Assembly: GCA_010015805.1 (NCBI GenBank)
Contig: ML978123.1
Coordinates: forward strand, 992,001-1,056,000
Direction: 5' to 3'
Origin: Rhizodiscina lignyota
Taxonomy: Eukaryota; Ascomycota; Dothideomycetes; Aulographales; Rhizodiscinaceae
DNA: 64,000 bases
The notes below the pieces were generated by a model, which did no database searches, was not told the origin of the DNA, and was given only the letters and a program-made list of their open reading frames with translations. The stretch's first letter is position 1. Each line of letters begins with the position of its first letter. Of this stretch, positions 31,701-42,322 are shown piece by piece. The translations under genes were made by a program, and so were the position numbers.

Positions 31701-32828
31701 AGATGGAACACCAGATGCGACGCTATGCATTGTATCTGGTGCGTCCTCGCTTGTTGTGCCATGGGTGACTTGAAGGACCTTAGTACCACCCCAAACGAAA
31801 GCATTCTTGTCCAGTCCTTCCGGCTCAATGCGTGCGTCGCCTGGTCGGAGCTGGACCGAGTCTTTCAGCACAGGCGTGCTCTCTCCGGACAACATGGCCT
31901 CATTGACAATAGTTCCACCTTCAACCAAGAGCATGTCACAAGCGACACCACCATCATCCTTACTTCGGCCGATAGACGCAAGGTCGCCAGGCAGTAGCTT
32001 GTCGCTCTGAATCTCCGTCCACTTGTTCTGCCTGTACACCCAGATGTCGTATGGCTTGATGCTCATCCCACGGAACTCATTGAGGGTCCTCTGCCTCTGC
32101 CAGACCACCGTGCTCTCAAAAACAATAAGCATGAAGAGCGTAAAGAGCGAATAGTACCAGTATTCGTCCAACAGCCAGAGTCCGACGCAGAATATCTGAA
32201 AGACGAAGAAGGGAGCGACAGCGTGCTCCTGGAAGAGCTCGGAAAAGCTAGGCACAGGGATGTCGAAGGTATTGTCGCCGTAGTGTTCCTGGAGCCTCTT
32301 GATATCCGCTGGAGAAGTCAAACCTCGTGATTTCTGGAAGTCTCCGATAAATGGCTTCGGCTCTGCATCCAGCGAATACACCAACGGCGCAAAGCTCTTC
32401 TTGTCCTCGCTGTATAGAAATCTGCGCTTCTGGAACAGGAACGAGAGGCTCGTCCTTCCGCCCACATTATCCCTCTTCAATGGCACAACCTCTGCGCTTC
32501 CGGCGTTCGCGATGGGTACGACCTTGATGAGTTTCGCCGTGTTGACATCATTGGTTTTCGTCGAGGTGAAGAGCGACTTGAGGTCGACATTCCATTTTGT
32601 CATGAGCCATATCAGCGCTTGCAATGAGAAGACACCGCCGCTCCACACAAATGTCCATTCCGAAGACTGGAGGTATTTCTCGTAGTTGACCGGGTTAAGG
32701 TACACATTGAGGAAAGCAGCCCAGAGGATCACAAACGGCCACACGTAGGCGTGTAGGTAGAGAGGAAGCGGGTTATGCAGGCTCGCCGACTTGATCTGCG
32801 CATTGTCGACGAGCATTTTGGAGGTCAT
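28800..32828 (-). CDS. SPF1: ER P5A-type ATPase Spf1
   Basis: Two exons (32828-29362 and 29304-28800) joined over a 57-nt intron give 1323 aa. P5A ATPases sit in the ER membrane and pull misinserted transmembrane helices out of the bilayer. The P5A signature PPELPMELSLAVNTSL precedes the phosphorylated Asp (about residue 504) in CFDKTGTLTGEDL. The hinge motif GDGTNDVGALKQAHVGVALL and the actuator-loop LSGESTPV are present. The C-terminal exon supplies the last membrane helices and a long charged tail (EEKRKREEQEEADRKKEEEE) ending VKAR. I start at the ATG of MTSKMLVDNAQIK, because the 50 extra in-frame residues upstream are Arg/Pro-rich and unlike the family. It is divergent from GLN4. Confidence 0.95.
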
Positions 32829-33247
32829 CGTGGGTATGTACAGAGGTGGATGTTGTCGAGGTTCAGGCCACGGGTTGATAACGCGGCGAGTCGAATCTTT
32901 TGGTAGTGGCGCCCGGCGTGGCGGATCCTGCCGCGCGCGTGGGATGCAATGAGGCTCAAATGTCCCGCGCGGGTCCACTGCAGGTGGGGGAATTTCACAA
33001 GTGTGGCTGAAATCTTGGCGTTATAAGATGAGTCGAAGTGAGAAGCTGTGACGGTGGATGTTTGAGTATTTAAGTGCCAAACTTTCATTCTGTGTGTCAC
33101 AGCAACCACAAATACTCTAGAAATAATTCACCACGACTTTCGACACCAATTCAACTTGACAGTTTGCGCAAACGAACCAAGCAGCATCACCACCATAACG
33201 GTACACACGATCAACACTTAAGCACGAACCAATTACTACGACCCAAC
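32829..33247. promoter_or_regulatory. Divergent promoter region of SPF1 and GLN4
   Basis: 419 bases separate the two chosen ATGs. Both reading frames are open across part of this region (to 32978 for SPF1 and from 33074 for GLN4), so the true translation starts set how much is promoter. A CA-rich leader precedes the GLN4 ATG. Confidence 0.4.
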
Positions 33248-35230
33248 ATGGAGAAGGCGAAAGAGATGGCCGAAGCGCCAAAGGAGATTTCCAAGCGCGC
33301 CGCGGAAAAGGCAAAGAAGAAGCTCGAGAAAGCAGCAAAGAAGCAGGAATACGCCTCGCGACCCAAGCCTGATGCCGCCAGCACTCCTTCGAACGCCAAC
33401 CCCTCCTCGATGTTCGACGAAGGATGGCTGAAGCGAGTCTACGAGGAGAAGCCCGTCAAAGAAGTGCGCACTCGTTTCCCTCCAGAGCCCAATGGCTACC
33501 TCCACATCGGTCACGCAAAGGCGATCGCGGTGAACTTTGGTTTCGCGAAGCACTATAACGGCATATGTTTCCTACGGTTCGACGATACCAACCCGGAGAA
33601 GGAAGAAGAGGCGTACTTTACAAGCATACGAGAGATAGTGGCGTGGCTGGGCTTCAAGCCTCATCAGATCACGCATTCGAGTGATCATTTCGACAGACTT
33701 TACGAGCTGGCGGAGGAGTTGATACGGCGGGATAAGGCGTATGTGTGTCACTGCACGAAGGAGGAGGTGAATCTTCAGAGAGGAGGGCCGGACAATAGGG
33801 GCAAGAGATTTGGGTGTGCGCATCGTGATCGCCCAATCGAAGAGAGCATCACGGAGTTTCGAAATATGCGCGACGGGAAATACGCTGCGGGCGAGGCGCA
33901 TCTGAGGATGAAGCAGAGCCTGACGGATCCGAACGAGGGCAATCCACAGATGTGGGATTTGGCGGCATATCGCGTGACTAAGAACAAGGAGCACGCGAGG
34001 ACGGGTAACAAGTGGAAGATATACCCTACCTACGACTTCACGCACTGCCTATGCGACTCGTTCGAGGATATCTCGCATTCGCTGTGCACCACAGAGTTCT
34101 TCCTCAGCAGGACATCGTACGACTGGCTTCTAGAGGTTCTGGACATCAAGAAACCCAAATCAGACGAGAAGGGCCCGATGCAGCGCGAGTATGGCCGGTT
34201 GAATGTTGCAGGAACGATTCTGTCGAAGCGTCGCATCCAGCAGCTTGTGCAGGGCCATAGTGTGAAGGACCCGAACGATCCTGAGAAGACCATTAAAACC
34301 ATACCACCGGCTGTAAGAGGCTGGGACGATCCACGATTGTTCACGCTTGTGGCATTGAGGCGTCGCGGCATACCTGCGCCTGCGCTGTTATCATTCGTGT
34401 CTGAGCTAGGTGTCACCGATGCTCTGACGAACATCCAGATCGTCAGATTCGAGGCCGCAATAAGGAAATATCTGGAGCGCACAGTGCCACGTTTGATGTT
34501 GGTGCTTGATCCGATTTTGGTGGTCATTGAGGACTTGCCTGAGGACTATGAAGAGGTCTTGACCGTACCATTTGACCCAAAGAAGCCCGACGGCGACAGC
34601 AGAAAAGTCCCCATTTCTCGAAAGATATACATCGACCGCGCAGATTTCCGGGAAGAAGACGACCCGAACTTCTTCCGCCTCGCGCCCGGTAAGACTGTTG
34701 GTCTACTGAATGCACCATTCCTAATCAAAGCAACGTCATTTGAGAAGGATGAGAACGGCAAAGTCACGACGATCAAAGCGACTAAGGTGCCGACAGAGGC
34801 CGAGAAGCCGAAGGCATTCATCCACTGGGTTGACGGAGCGTCAGGCATTGATGTCGTTGCTCGCCAGTATAACACCCTCTTCCTAAGCGATGAGCCGAAC
34901 ACACTGGACTGGAAAGAGGGTGGATATGCCGACAATTTCAATCCCAACTCCGAGGTGTCGTACAAGGAAGCGAAGGTTGAGAAGGCGCTTGGTGATTTAA
35001 TGAGCAAGCACAAAGTTACTCCTCAGCTTGCAGATGCAGAGGAAAAGAAGGGCGAGGAGGCGAATGGTGAGGAGAAGCAGGAGCACGGCATGGATAAGGA
35101 GAAGGCGTCAGATGATCTTGTACGCTTCCAGGCTGTGAGGACAGCGTACTTCTGTGTGGATCTAGAGAAAGAGGATGGGAAGGTTGTACTGAACCAGATC
35201 GTGACGCTGAAGGAGGATAAGGCGAAGTGA
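33248..35230 (+). CDS. GLN4: Glutaminyl-tRNA synthetase
   Basis: An intronless 660-aa protein from the ATG at 33248 (cccaacATGg). It charges tRNA-Gln with glutamine in the cytosol. The class I motifs are HIGH (residues 86-89, in NGYLHIGHAKA) and a KMSKS equivalent in TILSKRRI. TRFPPEPNG, FDDTNPEKE and the two C-terminal anticodon-binding beta-barrels (from about residue 370) are typical of the GlnRS/GluRS eukaryotic branch. It has only a short Lys/Ala-rich N-terminal helix (KKKLEKAAKKQEY) and lacks the roughly 200-residue N-terminal domain of yeast Gln4. A charged insert (EEKKGEEANGEEKQEH) sits near the C-terminus. The frame is open back to an ATG at 33074, adding 58 residues. Confidence 0.94.
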   Translation: MEKAKEMAEAPKEISKRAAEKAKKKLEKAAKKQEYASRPKPDAASTPSNANPSSMFDEGWLKRVYEEKPVKEVRTRFPPEPNGYLHIGHAKAIAVNFGFAKHYNGICFLRFDDTNPEKEEEAYFTSIREIVAWLGFKPHQITHSSDHFDRLYELAEELIRRDKAYVCHCTKEEVNLQRGGPDNRGKRFGCAHRDRPIEESITEFRNMRDGKYAAGEAHLRMKQSLTDPNEGNPQMWDLAAYRVTKNKEHARTGNKWKIYPTYDFTHCLCDSFEDISHSLCTTEFFLSRTSYDWLLEVLDIKKPKSDEKGPMQREYGRLNVAGTILSKRRIQQLVQGHSVKDPNDPEKTIKTIPPAVRGWDDPRLFTLVALRRRGIPAPALLSFVSELGVTDALTNIQIVRFEAAIRKYLERTVPRLMLVLDPILVVIEDLPEDYEEVLTVPFDPKKPDGDSRKVPISRKIYIDRADFREEDDPNFFRLAPGKTVGLLNAPFLIKATSFEKDENGKVTTIKATKVPTEAEKPKAFIHWVDGASGIDVVARQYNTLFLSDEPNTLDWKEGGYADNFNPNSEVSYKEAKVEKALGDLMSKHKVTPQLADAEEKKGEEANGEEKQEHGMDKEKASDDLVRFQAVRTAYFCVDLEKEDGKVVLNQIVTLKEDKAK

Positions 35231-35640
35231 GGTCTCTGATATTGATGAAATGTTGCATGGGTAAGGATTCGGAGAAGGCGTTTGGTGAGGGTGAGAGCAG
35301 CACCGTTAGGTATGAGCAACGCAATTGATGATAAAGATCTTTCGCATTCAGAAATGTTTTCAATTTTCCTGATGACGGTGCGCAACGTGGGCCAGAAGCC
35401 GTTGCAGAATTTATGCTGCCGAACGTTCCGGAAATAGCCCAAATACCGATCCAAGAACTGATAATGACAGGTTCATCGGCCATAATGGCATGACCTGTCC
35501 GTCGCTTGCGATTCCTAGGCTTAGCTACTGTATCGCGATATTGCCGCGGCCGTTTTCTGGATGTTGCTCAATGTCGCACAACGCCACGATTGTCTGGCGA
35601 TGATATCAAGTAATCTTCGACGAATGTCTCTTCTCGATGA
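35231..35640. other. Intergenic, 3' ends of GLN4 and LSM4
   Basis: 410 bases between convergent genes; no gene or repeat seen. Confidence 0.4.
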
Positions 35641-36167
35641 TCAACCTCCTCTTCCTCTACCTCTGCCACGCCCTCCACGCATACCGCCTCGTCCTCTGTC
35701 TCCTCTTCCGCCGTGGTGGTCGCCGCGCTGGTTGGAGCCGCCTCGTCCGCCGCGCGAGGCTTGATCGCGCTGCTGTTGTTCTTTAACTAGGTCGACGATT
35801 TCGTCTGGCACGCGAAGGTATTTGATCTGCGCAACTGTCTTAGTAAAATTTACTGGATAAACCCACGCGCGCAGTGGTTGACTGCGCCTCAGTCTCGCCC
35901 TGTATCTTGACAAACATACATTGTTTCCCCGCACATACACCTCTGGTAAGCGAAAGAAATGCTCTCCATCCGGCATTGTCTGCACGACTTCCTTCAGCGT
36001 GAGGTTCATCCAGGTGTCGCAGTTGACGAGGTGGCCATTGAGCGTCTCTCCATCCTTGAGCTCGACGAGCATTGGGTGGCCGATCGCGGCATTGAGGAGA
36101 CCTAAAGGGAGCTTTAAAATTCTTAGTGCGTCCGTTTGAGGCTTTGGATGTGTTTGAAACTCACCAT
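35641..36167 (-). CDS. LSM4: U6 snRNA-associated Sm-like protein LSm4
   Basis: Three coding exons: 36167-36165 (the ATG alone), 36111-35920 and 35826-35641, giving 126 aa. Spliced, it begins [27 protein letters not shown], the Sm1 motif, and continues to VYVRGNN + IKYLRVPDE, the Sm2 motif, matching LSm4 exactly. The C-terminal 40 residues are an RGG-rich tail ([18 protein letters not shown]) as in LSm4 orthologues, a target for arginine methylation and P-body assembly. It forms the LSm2-8 ring on U6 snRNA in the nucleus and the LSm1-7 ring in mRNA decay. The second intron (35827-35919, 93 nt) has no stop and a length divisible by three, so its retention would insert 31 residues inside the Sm fold. 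Confidence 0.95.
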
Positions 36168-36811
36168 ATTTACGAGTGCCGAGGGATGGAGATCGGGTGC
36201 GATGTTTCGTGCGTAAGTTGACAAGCTTCTAAGCTAAACTGTGGATCGACGTCAAAGCGCGGTTGCCGATGGGCGGCCCGAGGAGTTGCCGTGCCGCGAG
36301 GTACCGGCTTAAAATAGTTTAGCGTTGGTTGTACCGTACTGCACTCATAGGCGTACATCCTCTCCATTTGATACATTATGCGTGTCAGAGCTGTGTATCT
36401 ATCATTATTACTGTCTAAAGTAAATCAAAATATGCTTTTAGAGGTGTCCTTGCATGCGCCAAAGAGCAAAAGCCTCTCATTCTGGGCCTGTTTTGTCACC
36501 GGTCAACATCGGAATCGGAGTCGAAGGAGTCGGTGATAAGTGGAAGAGGAAAGGCTCCGCTTGGAGCTGACGACAGCCCGCACGATCCTTCGACATCGGA
36601 AGGGCTGAGAGCGCTGCGGCCACTTTTCCTTTTGACCTCTTGCTCACACGACTCGCTGCGCGGCTGCCTAAAAAGTTGAAGCCCTCCCCCCATCTCTTCG
36701 CTCTCCACATCGTTCCTGAATTCTCAGGTCACGGTATGGGGTTCCTGCAGTAGGTTCCCGATTCAACATCTTTCCACTTGCAGTTTTTCTATGTCCATTT
36801 AGATCTACATT
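36168..36811. promoter_or_regulatory. Divergent promoter region of LSM4 and the 672-aa membrane protein gene
   Basis: 644 bases between the ATGs. Two minus-strand ORFs of about 70 codons overlap here without features. An AT-rich block lies at about 36390-36440. Confidence 0.35.
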
Positions 36812-39006
36812 ATGCGCGCTGTATTAAAAGCTTGCTCGTCCCTCCTCATCCCTACCCTTCGTGCCATTGTTTCGGCCGGGGCTGTGCCAATTGCTGCGAC
36901 ACCACCCGCCGCTGACTCCCTCGAAGCGCTCCCTTTTCTCCTCGGTGCGTGATTCCCATTCCACCCGCTGTTGCTCTGAATCAACTCTGCGATCGCCGGC
37001 TGGAGCAGCGCGACTGACGCCGTTTTATAGACTCCGGTAGCGCGCAGGCAACCTTCGAAGTCCCGTGTGGAGGCTGTCTTGGCGGCTCTGATGACGACGC
37101 TCTTGTAAGCTGCAGCTCCAGTCCAAGAATAGCAGGGCTTGAGAGCAAATATCTGATCATGCCCTCGGTGCTTCTCTAGTCCTTTGATTTTCAGGCATAT
37201 CCTTCGGAGCAGCCTTGTGGCACCTCCAACCTTACGCTAAACGGCGAGCCCCTCGCCCAGCACTGGTCCAACACTCGTGGGACCGGACACGGCACAGTCA
37301 CCTCCAACTCCCACAACCTCGAACTCACCTGGGAATCGAACTGCCTCTTCGACGAAGCCGCGGCTCCGCCGCATGGCAGCAGCGACGGCGGCAGAGACAC
37401 CGCCCAGGTTCTGACTGTTACCGTCCAGAAGGTTGATGATCGTGCACCACTGTCGCTATCCGGGTTTACAGTCTCCTTCAACCAGCTTCCACATCCACAT
37501 CCACAGTTGCTTCGCCTTGATCTAGCTCCTGTCTCCCCTGCTCCTGTTCACCCTTCTGAAGAGTGGAGGGCTCCCACACCACCCGATTATCCTCTCTTCG
37601 AACCTCCATTCGTTTCGCACAACCCGCCAGCTATCCCCAACGTTAATCAAAAGGCACTTCAACGGGCACTCCGGAAGCTTGAGAAGCTCGAACACCGGCA
37701 CGAAAAACTTAACAGAAAAATCGAAAAGCAAAAGAAGCTCATTGAGTCAAAGCTTAGCCACACAGACGTCGACATTAGCGACGAAATACGCAACTGTGAG
37801 ACCTTCCTCTGTCGGGTGTTCGCAATCAGCCATCACATCCACGACACCATCTCCGATCGTGTCACTTCTATATACTCGTCGCTCCACCAGCCTCATCATC
37901 TCGATCGTCCTCCTTTCCGTCCAGCCGCAGGCGGCAATCAGCGTCCCACCATGATCGACCATGATCACCACCTCTCCCAGTCTCACCCTCATATGTCCAT
38001 GATTCCAAACATCGAACGACCCCCACCGGCACACATCCACGGGGCTTCTCGGCCAGACGGCTATTCCACCCTTCCCGACGATGTCGAGTCAGGCCCAACC
38101 CCACCAAAATTTAGACGTCCTCATCGAAGACACCCCATAGTTGCCGCGATACACTTCATCCTTGTCATCCTCGGCCTTGCAGCTCTCTTTGCATTCGTTC
38201 GACGACGCTGTGCTTCCCTGCGCACCAGGACGGACCGCGCTGCTGCAAGAGAAGAACGAAGGAACAGGCGCGCCTACAAGCGTGCTGCAAGAAGAGCAGC
38301 ATTTAAGAACTGGTGGAAATCAAGCTGGGGAAGACGAAAGGATGCCGAGAGACGCATGGACTATGAAGAAAAGAGAGCATTGGTCCTGCAAGGTGAAGGC
38401 AGACTAGAAGACGCTATGCAAAACGAAATCAGCGAGCTTAGACGCGCCCACGACGTAGTAGACGCTCTCGTTCGTGCCGAGGAGGGAAGGGGTACAGTTG
38501 CTAGGCCTGTCTTCGTTGGGCACAGAATGCCCGGAATGGCCAGCATTGCCGGAGTCATGATGGGCGGCGAGCATGTGCCTGCACACTTGCAATATCACGG
38601 ATCCTCCAGTTCGGAAGATGAGACGCTTGTCAACACTCCACCGTCGTCGGCAGGCCATCCCCTCTCACGCACCAATTCGCTACCATCCTATCAGACCGAT
38701 CCTGACACTGATAACGAGAGTCGATATTCCTCGGACAATCCACCAAGTTATCGGACTGACGATGATACGGACTCCGACTCCGATGTCGATTCTACTTCGA
38801 ATTCCGGCAACAGCAACGTTAATAGCGGAAGAAGAAGAGTAGGTGCAGAAATTGTTGTCACAAATGGCTTCAATCACTATGCTCCAAGCGAGTACGCTCC
38901 AAGCTTACTGTCACCTACCGACAGCGCAAGCATCTTCACGCCGGATAGTAGTATTCCGGACGTGAGTCCTAGAGAGAGTGCGGAGACCGTGAGAACGTTC
39001 ATGTAA
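36812..39006 (+). CDS. Fungal single-pass membrane protein with coiled coil (672 aa), function unknown
   Basis: Three exons (36812-36944, 37031-37104, 37195-39006) close in frame. The N-terminus (LKACSSLLIPTLRAIVSAGAVPIAA) resembles a signal peptide. A lumenal or extracellular part follows, with Cys at FEVPCGGCLGG and PCGTSNLTLNG. An amphipathic coiled coil spans about residues 220-260 (RKLEKLEHRHEKLNRKIEK). The membrane helix is at about residues 384-404 (AAIHFILVILGLAALFAFV), followed at once by RRR and a strongly basic helix (RRNRRAYKRAARRAAFKNWW). The cytosolic tail is Ser-rich and disordered. The overall plan is an extracellular domain, a coiled coil, one membrane pass and a basic juxtamembrane helix. 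I know this type only as fungal hypothetical proteins; a sensor or cell-wall link is a guess. Confidence 0.75.
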
Positions 39007-39461
39007 AACGCTTTCATATTTCGATCATTTCTGCTCGGCAACCTTCTTTCTCTCATGTTAACACCTAGGGTTATGGAGTTCGGGTTTCTTCTCGGTTCTA
39101 GGCGGGGATGGGATGGGTTTACGCTTCATGGCATATTGATTTTTATTTTTATTTTTATTTTGTCATCGCTGCTGCATTCACCGGTCTTTTGAGTATTCAA
39201 GACGCAGGATACAAGCCTTCGCAAAAATAAGAGCGGGCTCTAATACATGTACCAAATGCACATACCAATTTTATACTGTCCAAGAAACTTGTTTTACATT
39301 GAACGCATTACTTGTCCTGGAGCCCTTGCCTTACCCCAGTTCCCAACGCCTTTTAATGAGTCCTTCCTTGATTACTCCAGGCTCAGAGTTATTTCCAAGC
39401 AGTGTATTTCACCTTCACTTTGCCTGTGCCATCCACAATCCCATCTCTGCTTCAAGTTCCC
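39007..39461. other. Intergenic, tail to tail
   Basis: 455 bases between convergent genes. It contains a TTTTTA hexamer repeat at 39139-39161; nothing else is supported. Confidence 0.4.
39139..39161. repeat. TTTTTA hexanucleotide microsatellite
   Basis: About four tandem copies (gatttttatttttatttttatttt) lie 3' of the 672-aa membrane protein gene; likely length-variable. Confidence 0.6.
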
Positions 39462-41797
39462 TCAGCCTTGCACAACAGCAGGACTCACCTTCCTCCCCCT
39501 CATCCCCCAACCGCCACCAAACCCAAACCCACCACCCCTCCCCTCCTCCGCAATCTTCCCGCTAACATCCCTCCTCCGTCCCCCAGATGCACCCACACCC
39601 AAAACGTCTACACCCTCATACTCCACCCCACTCCGACTGATGACCCTCGTCGGCGTACCTCTCTCCCTCTCCATCTCATGCCCCTTCCCATTCATATACG
39701 AACCCGCCGGACTGCCAGTCCCAGCATATGAGTTCCTCGCCGCAGAGCCCCACCCACCCTGCTGCAGATACGGGCTCCGGTCCGTAGAATACAGGTTCGG
39801 ATTCGCGGCCTCGGCGACCGAGTTCCTGCTGCGCGCGCTGCCTGTCCCGCTCAGCGATGGCGAGGCGGTGTAGTCGTACGCTGCTGCGAGCCCGGCGCCC
39901 AGCCAGCTGCGTGGCCGCTTATCCTCCTTCTTCGACGCGGGGGAATGCCGCGGGACGTCGGGCGGCGGCGCGGCGAAATCGTAGGAGGATGGCGAGGGCG
40001 GGCCGATGGGCGAGTTGCCGCGCATGATGGAGCGCGTCGCCGTAGCCAGGTCGCCGTAGTACCGTCCCTTTGGGGTGCTGTTGCGGCCGTGCGTGTGCGC
40101 GGGTACAATTGGCGCTGGCGCAGCATCGTCGGCGGTGCTGTTGCTGTAGTGCGAGCCGGAGTCGATGGAGAGTTCGTCGGCGTCTTTGTCCTTGGGCAAG
40201 GGTTGCAAGGGCGCTGGATACATTGGCGAGGGAGGGTTCATGCCTAGTGGACGCATAGGAGGGGGAGAGGTGTCGATATGGGTTTGGGGGACGGGCTGGT
40301 AGCTGTGTGGACGGCGGACGGTGCCGCTGGTGTAGAGGTTGAGCGAGTTGGAGTCGTCTTCGAAGTCGTATTGACTCTTGGAACGGCTGTGGGTTGGCCT
40401 GCCACCGCTCTTGCTGCTCTGGAAGCTGCTGGTTGAGTCCTTCTCGACTACGAACCAGTTGTCGCTCTTTGGGTCATCCATGATTGGCGAGACTGGCGAG
40501 TCGGCTTGCCGTGTGTTGGGCCTATTGTTCGGAGTCGACATGGCAGACACGAAGGAGTTGGCAGAGTCGCGTGCAGTGATCGGACGAGGTAGGGCAAGAG
40601 ATGCAGATGAGTTTTGCACCAACGAAGCTCGATGCTCAGCCAATGTAGGCTCCCGTACCGACTTGGTATCGACATGAGATGCGCGGGACGACATTGGCTG
40701 TTGATACATGCTTCGCTTCTCTTCATTATCCAGTGCTACGCGAGAGAGCCTGGCGGTCCTGGGATTATGTGGATTGAAGGTGGTATTCGAGTCATTGCGG
40801 GTGTGGAAGAACGATATGTTCCTCGCCGCAACATCTGGAAGCAGTGGCTCCCGCGACTTGGAATTGCGGTCTGGGCTAGGATGAGTGACAGTAAGAGAGC
40901 TATCGGACATAGCGCTAGCTCTCTTAATGTCAGATGATTCCGAGACAGCAAGTGTAGCATTCGAATCCTTGTACTTGTGCTTGCTCTTGTTCTTCTTTGG
41001 CCGCTTCGTCAAGTTGTCTTCCAGAGGGTTCATGTCCGGTGGCAGTCTTGCGATCTTCCTGAAGATGATTACGAGGTACAGATCCATGATCAAGCTGATG
41101 AAGTGCAGTCCTGCCATTACAGCGCCAAGAAGCCATAATGCGAGGAAGATGGTATCTGTAGTTTGCTTGCTGCTGAAGAATGTCCGCCATCGTCCGCTTG
41201 TGCCGGGTTTCTGCAGGTAGTTGTTATTCGCCAGCATAGCAGTGAAGACATAGAACGGAATTGATCCAGTGTCGACGAAACATGCGAAGAAATGGTAGCT
41301 TGCAGAGCTCGTTGGCGTTCGTCCTTTCGCAGGGCGGAAGAGATGGTATATCGCATAAAGGATCGAAAGGATGTCTACTCCAGGCTATAAATTCTGTTAG
41401 TTGGGCTCCAATTGTTGGAACTGAGACTTCTCACCGGAATTCTAATGATCCATCCCTCAGTATTTTGCGTGCCCTTTACACAGATGGCAGCAATCAACGT
41501 TCCAACAGCACCAACGAGCTGCACAGCCCTGAAGACCAATTGTATCCATCGAACCCACTTAATACCACCTTTGGTCCTCTTGCTCATCGGCTTCGCGTCG
41601 ACGTTTCCATACGGCACAATCAGATAGCTATCGGGGTGCTTGTTGAAATCGACCGATGGCTCCAGCAATGGCCCCTCCTTCTTTGGCTTTGGGGGAGGTG
41701 CAGGTTGCCATGACTTTCGAGTGAACGCGCGAGGGTCGAATGTGTCCACGCTTGGCGGAGGGTCGTACATATAAGGCTGTTGGGAGTCTCTTCCCAT
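39462..41797 (-). CDS. Fungal four-helix (MARVEL-like) membrane protein with long disordered tail
   Basis: Two exons (41797-41435, 41384-39462) with a 50-nt intron encode 761 aa. The N-terminal 80 residues are Pro-rich and cytosolic-looking. Four hydrophobic segments follow at about 84-107 (QLVFRAVQLVGAVGTLIAAICV), 122-137, 150-172 (YHFFACFVDTGSIPFYVF) and 200-228 (IFLALWLLGAVMAGLHFISL). The spacing and the conserved polar residues in helix 3 recall MARVEL-type tetraspan proteins of fungal plasma membranes. The remaining 520 residues are Ser/Pro/Asn-rich and disordered, with many SP/TP sites. I know such proteins only as conserved fungal hypotheticals; a role in membrane domains or polarity is inference. 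The long open + frames opposite it are shadows. Confidence 0.78.
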
Positions 41798-42322
41798 TGT
41801 TAAGGTCCCACTATTACATCCACGTCTTAGCTCAAGCTCGATTGCTGATCCCCACCAGGAAGCTTGACAAGCTAGAGCTGCAGAGCGAGCGAGCGTTGGA
41901 ATGAACGACGATTGCTTCTTCGTGCGAAAGCACGGACACGCAATTCAAAGAGTGACGACGAGGAATGCAGAAGTCAAGATGAGCAGCGAAGACCCTTCTG
42001 ACGAGGATGATGTGGGTTTGGAATGGAAGTGTGGGTGGAGACTGGGATTGGACGGACGGTGGGGAGAGTTTATGATCTGCGGTTGGGCATTCGTTGGCCC
42101 GGCAACAATCTCGATAAACCGTTCTTGGCCGAACGTGGTATCTAAATTTAGCTGAAAGGAAAAGGAGAATTATATCATTAATGCCTCCATGGCAATGGAA
42201 AACATGCGAACAGATCAAAAACAATCGTCAAATGCATCCCCAGCAGTGTCGCATATCTTCCGTGTTACCCCGACGAGCCTCTAAGTGATATCAAGTGATC
42301 AAAAGATGGATCCGAGCGACTT
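41798..42322. other. Intergenic region upstream of the MARVEL-like gene
   Basis: 525 bases between the MARVEL-like ATG and the Hsp70-like stop. It holds the MARVEL-like promoter; no gene is supported. Confidence 0.4.

Noticed and set aside
32829-32978. 50-residue N-terminal extension of SPF1
   Set aside because: Arg/Pro-rich and unlike P5A N-termini; the internal ATG starts the family-typical sequence.
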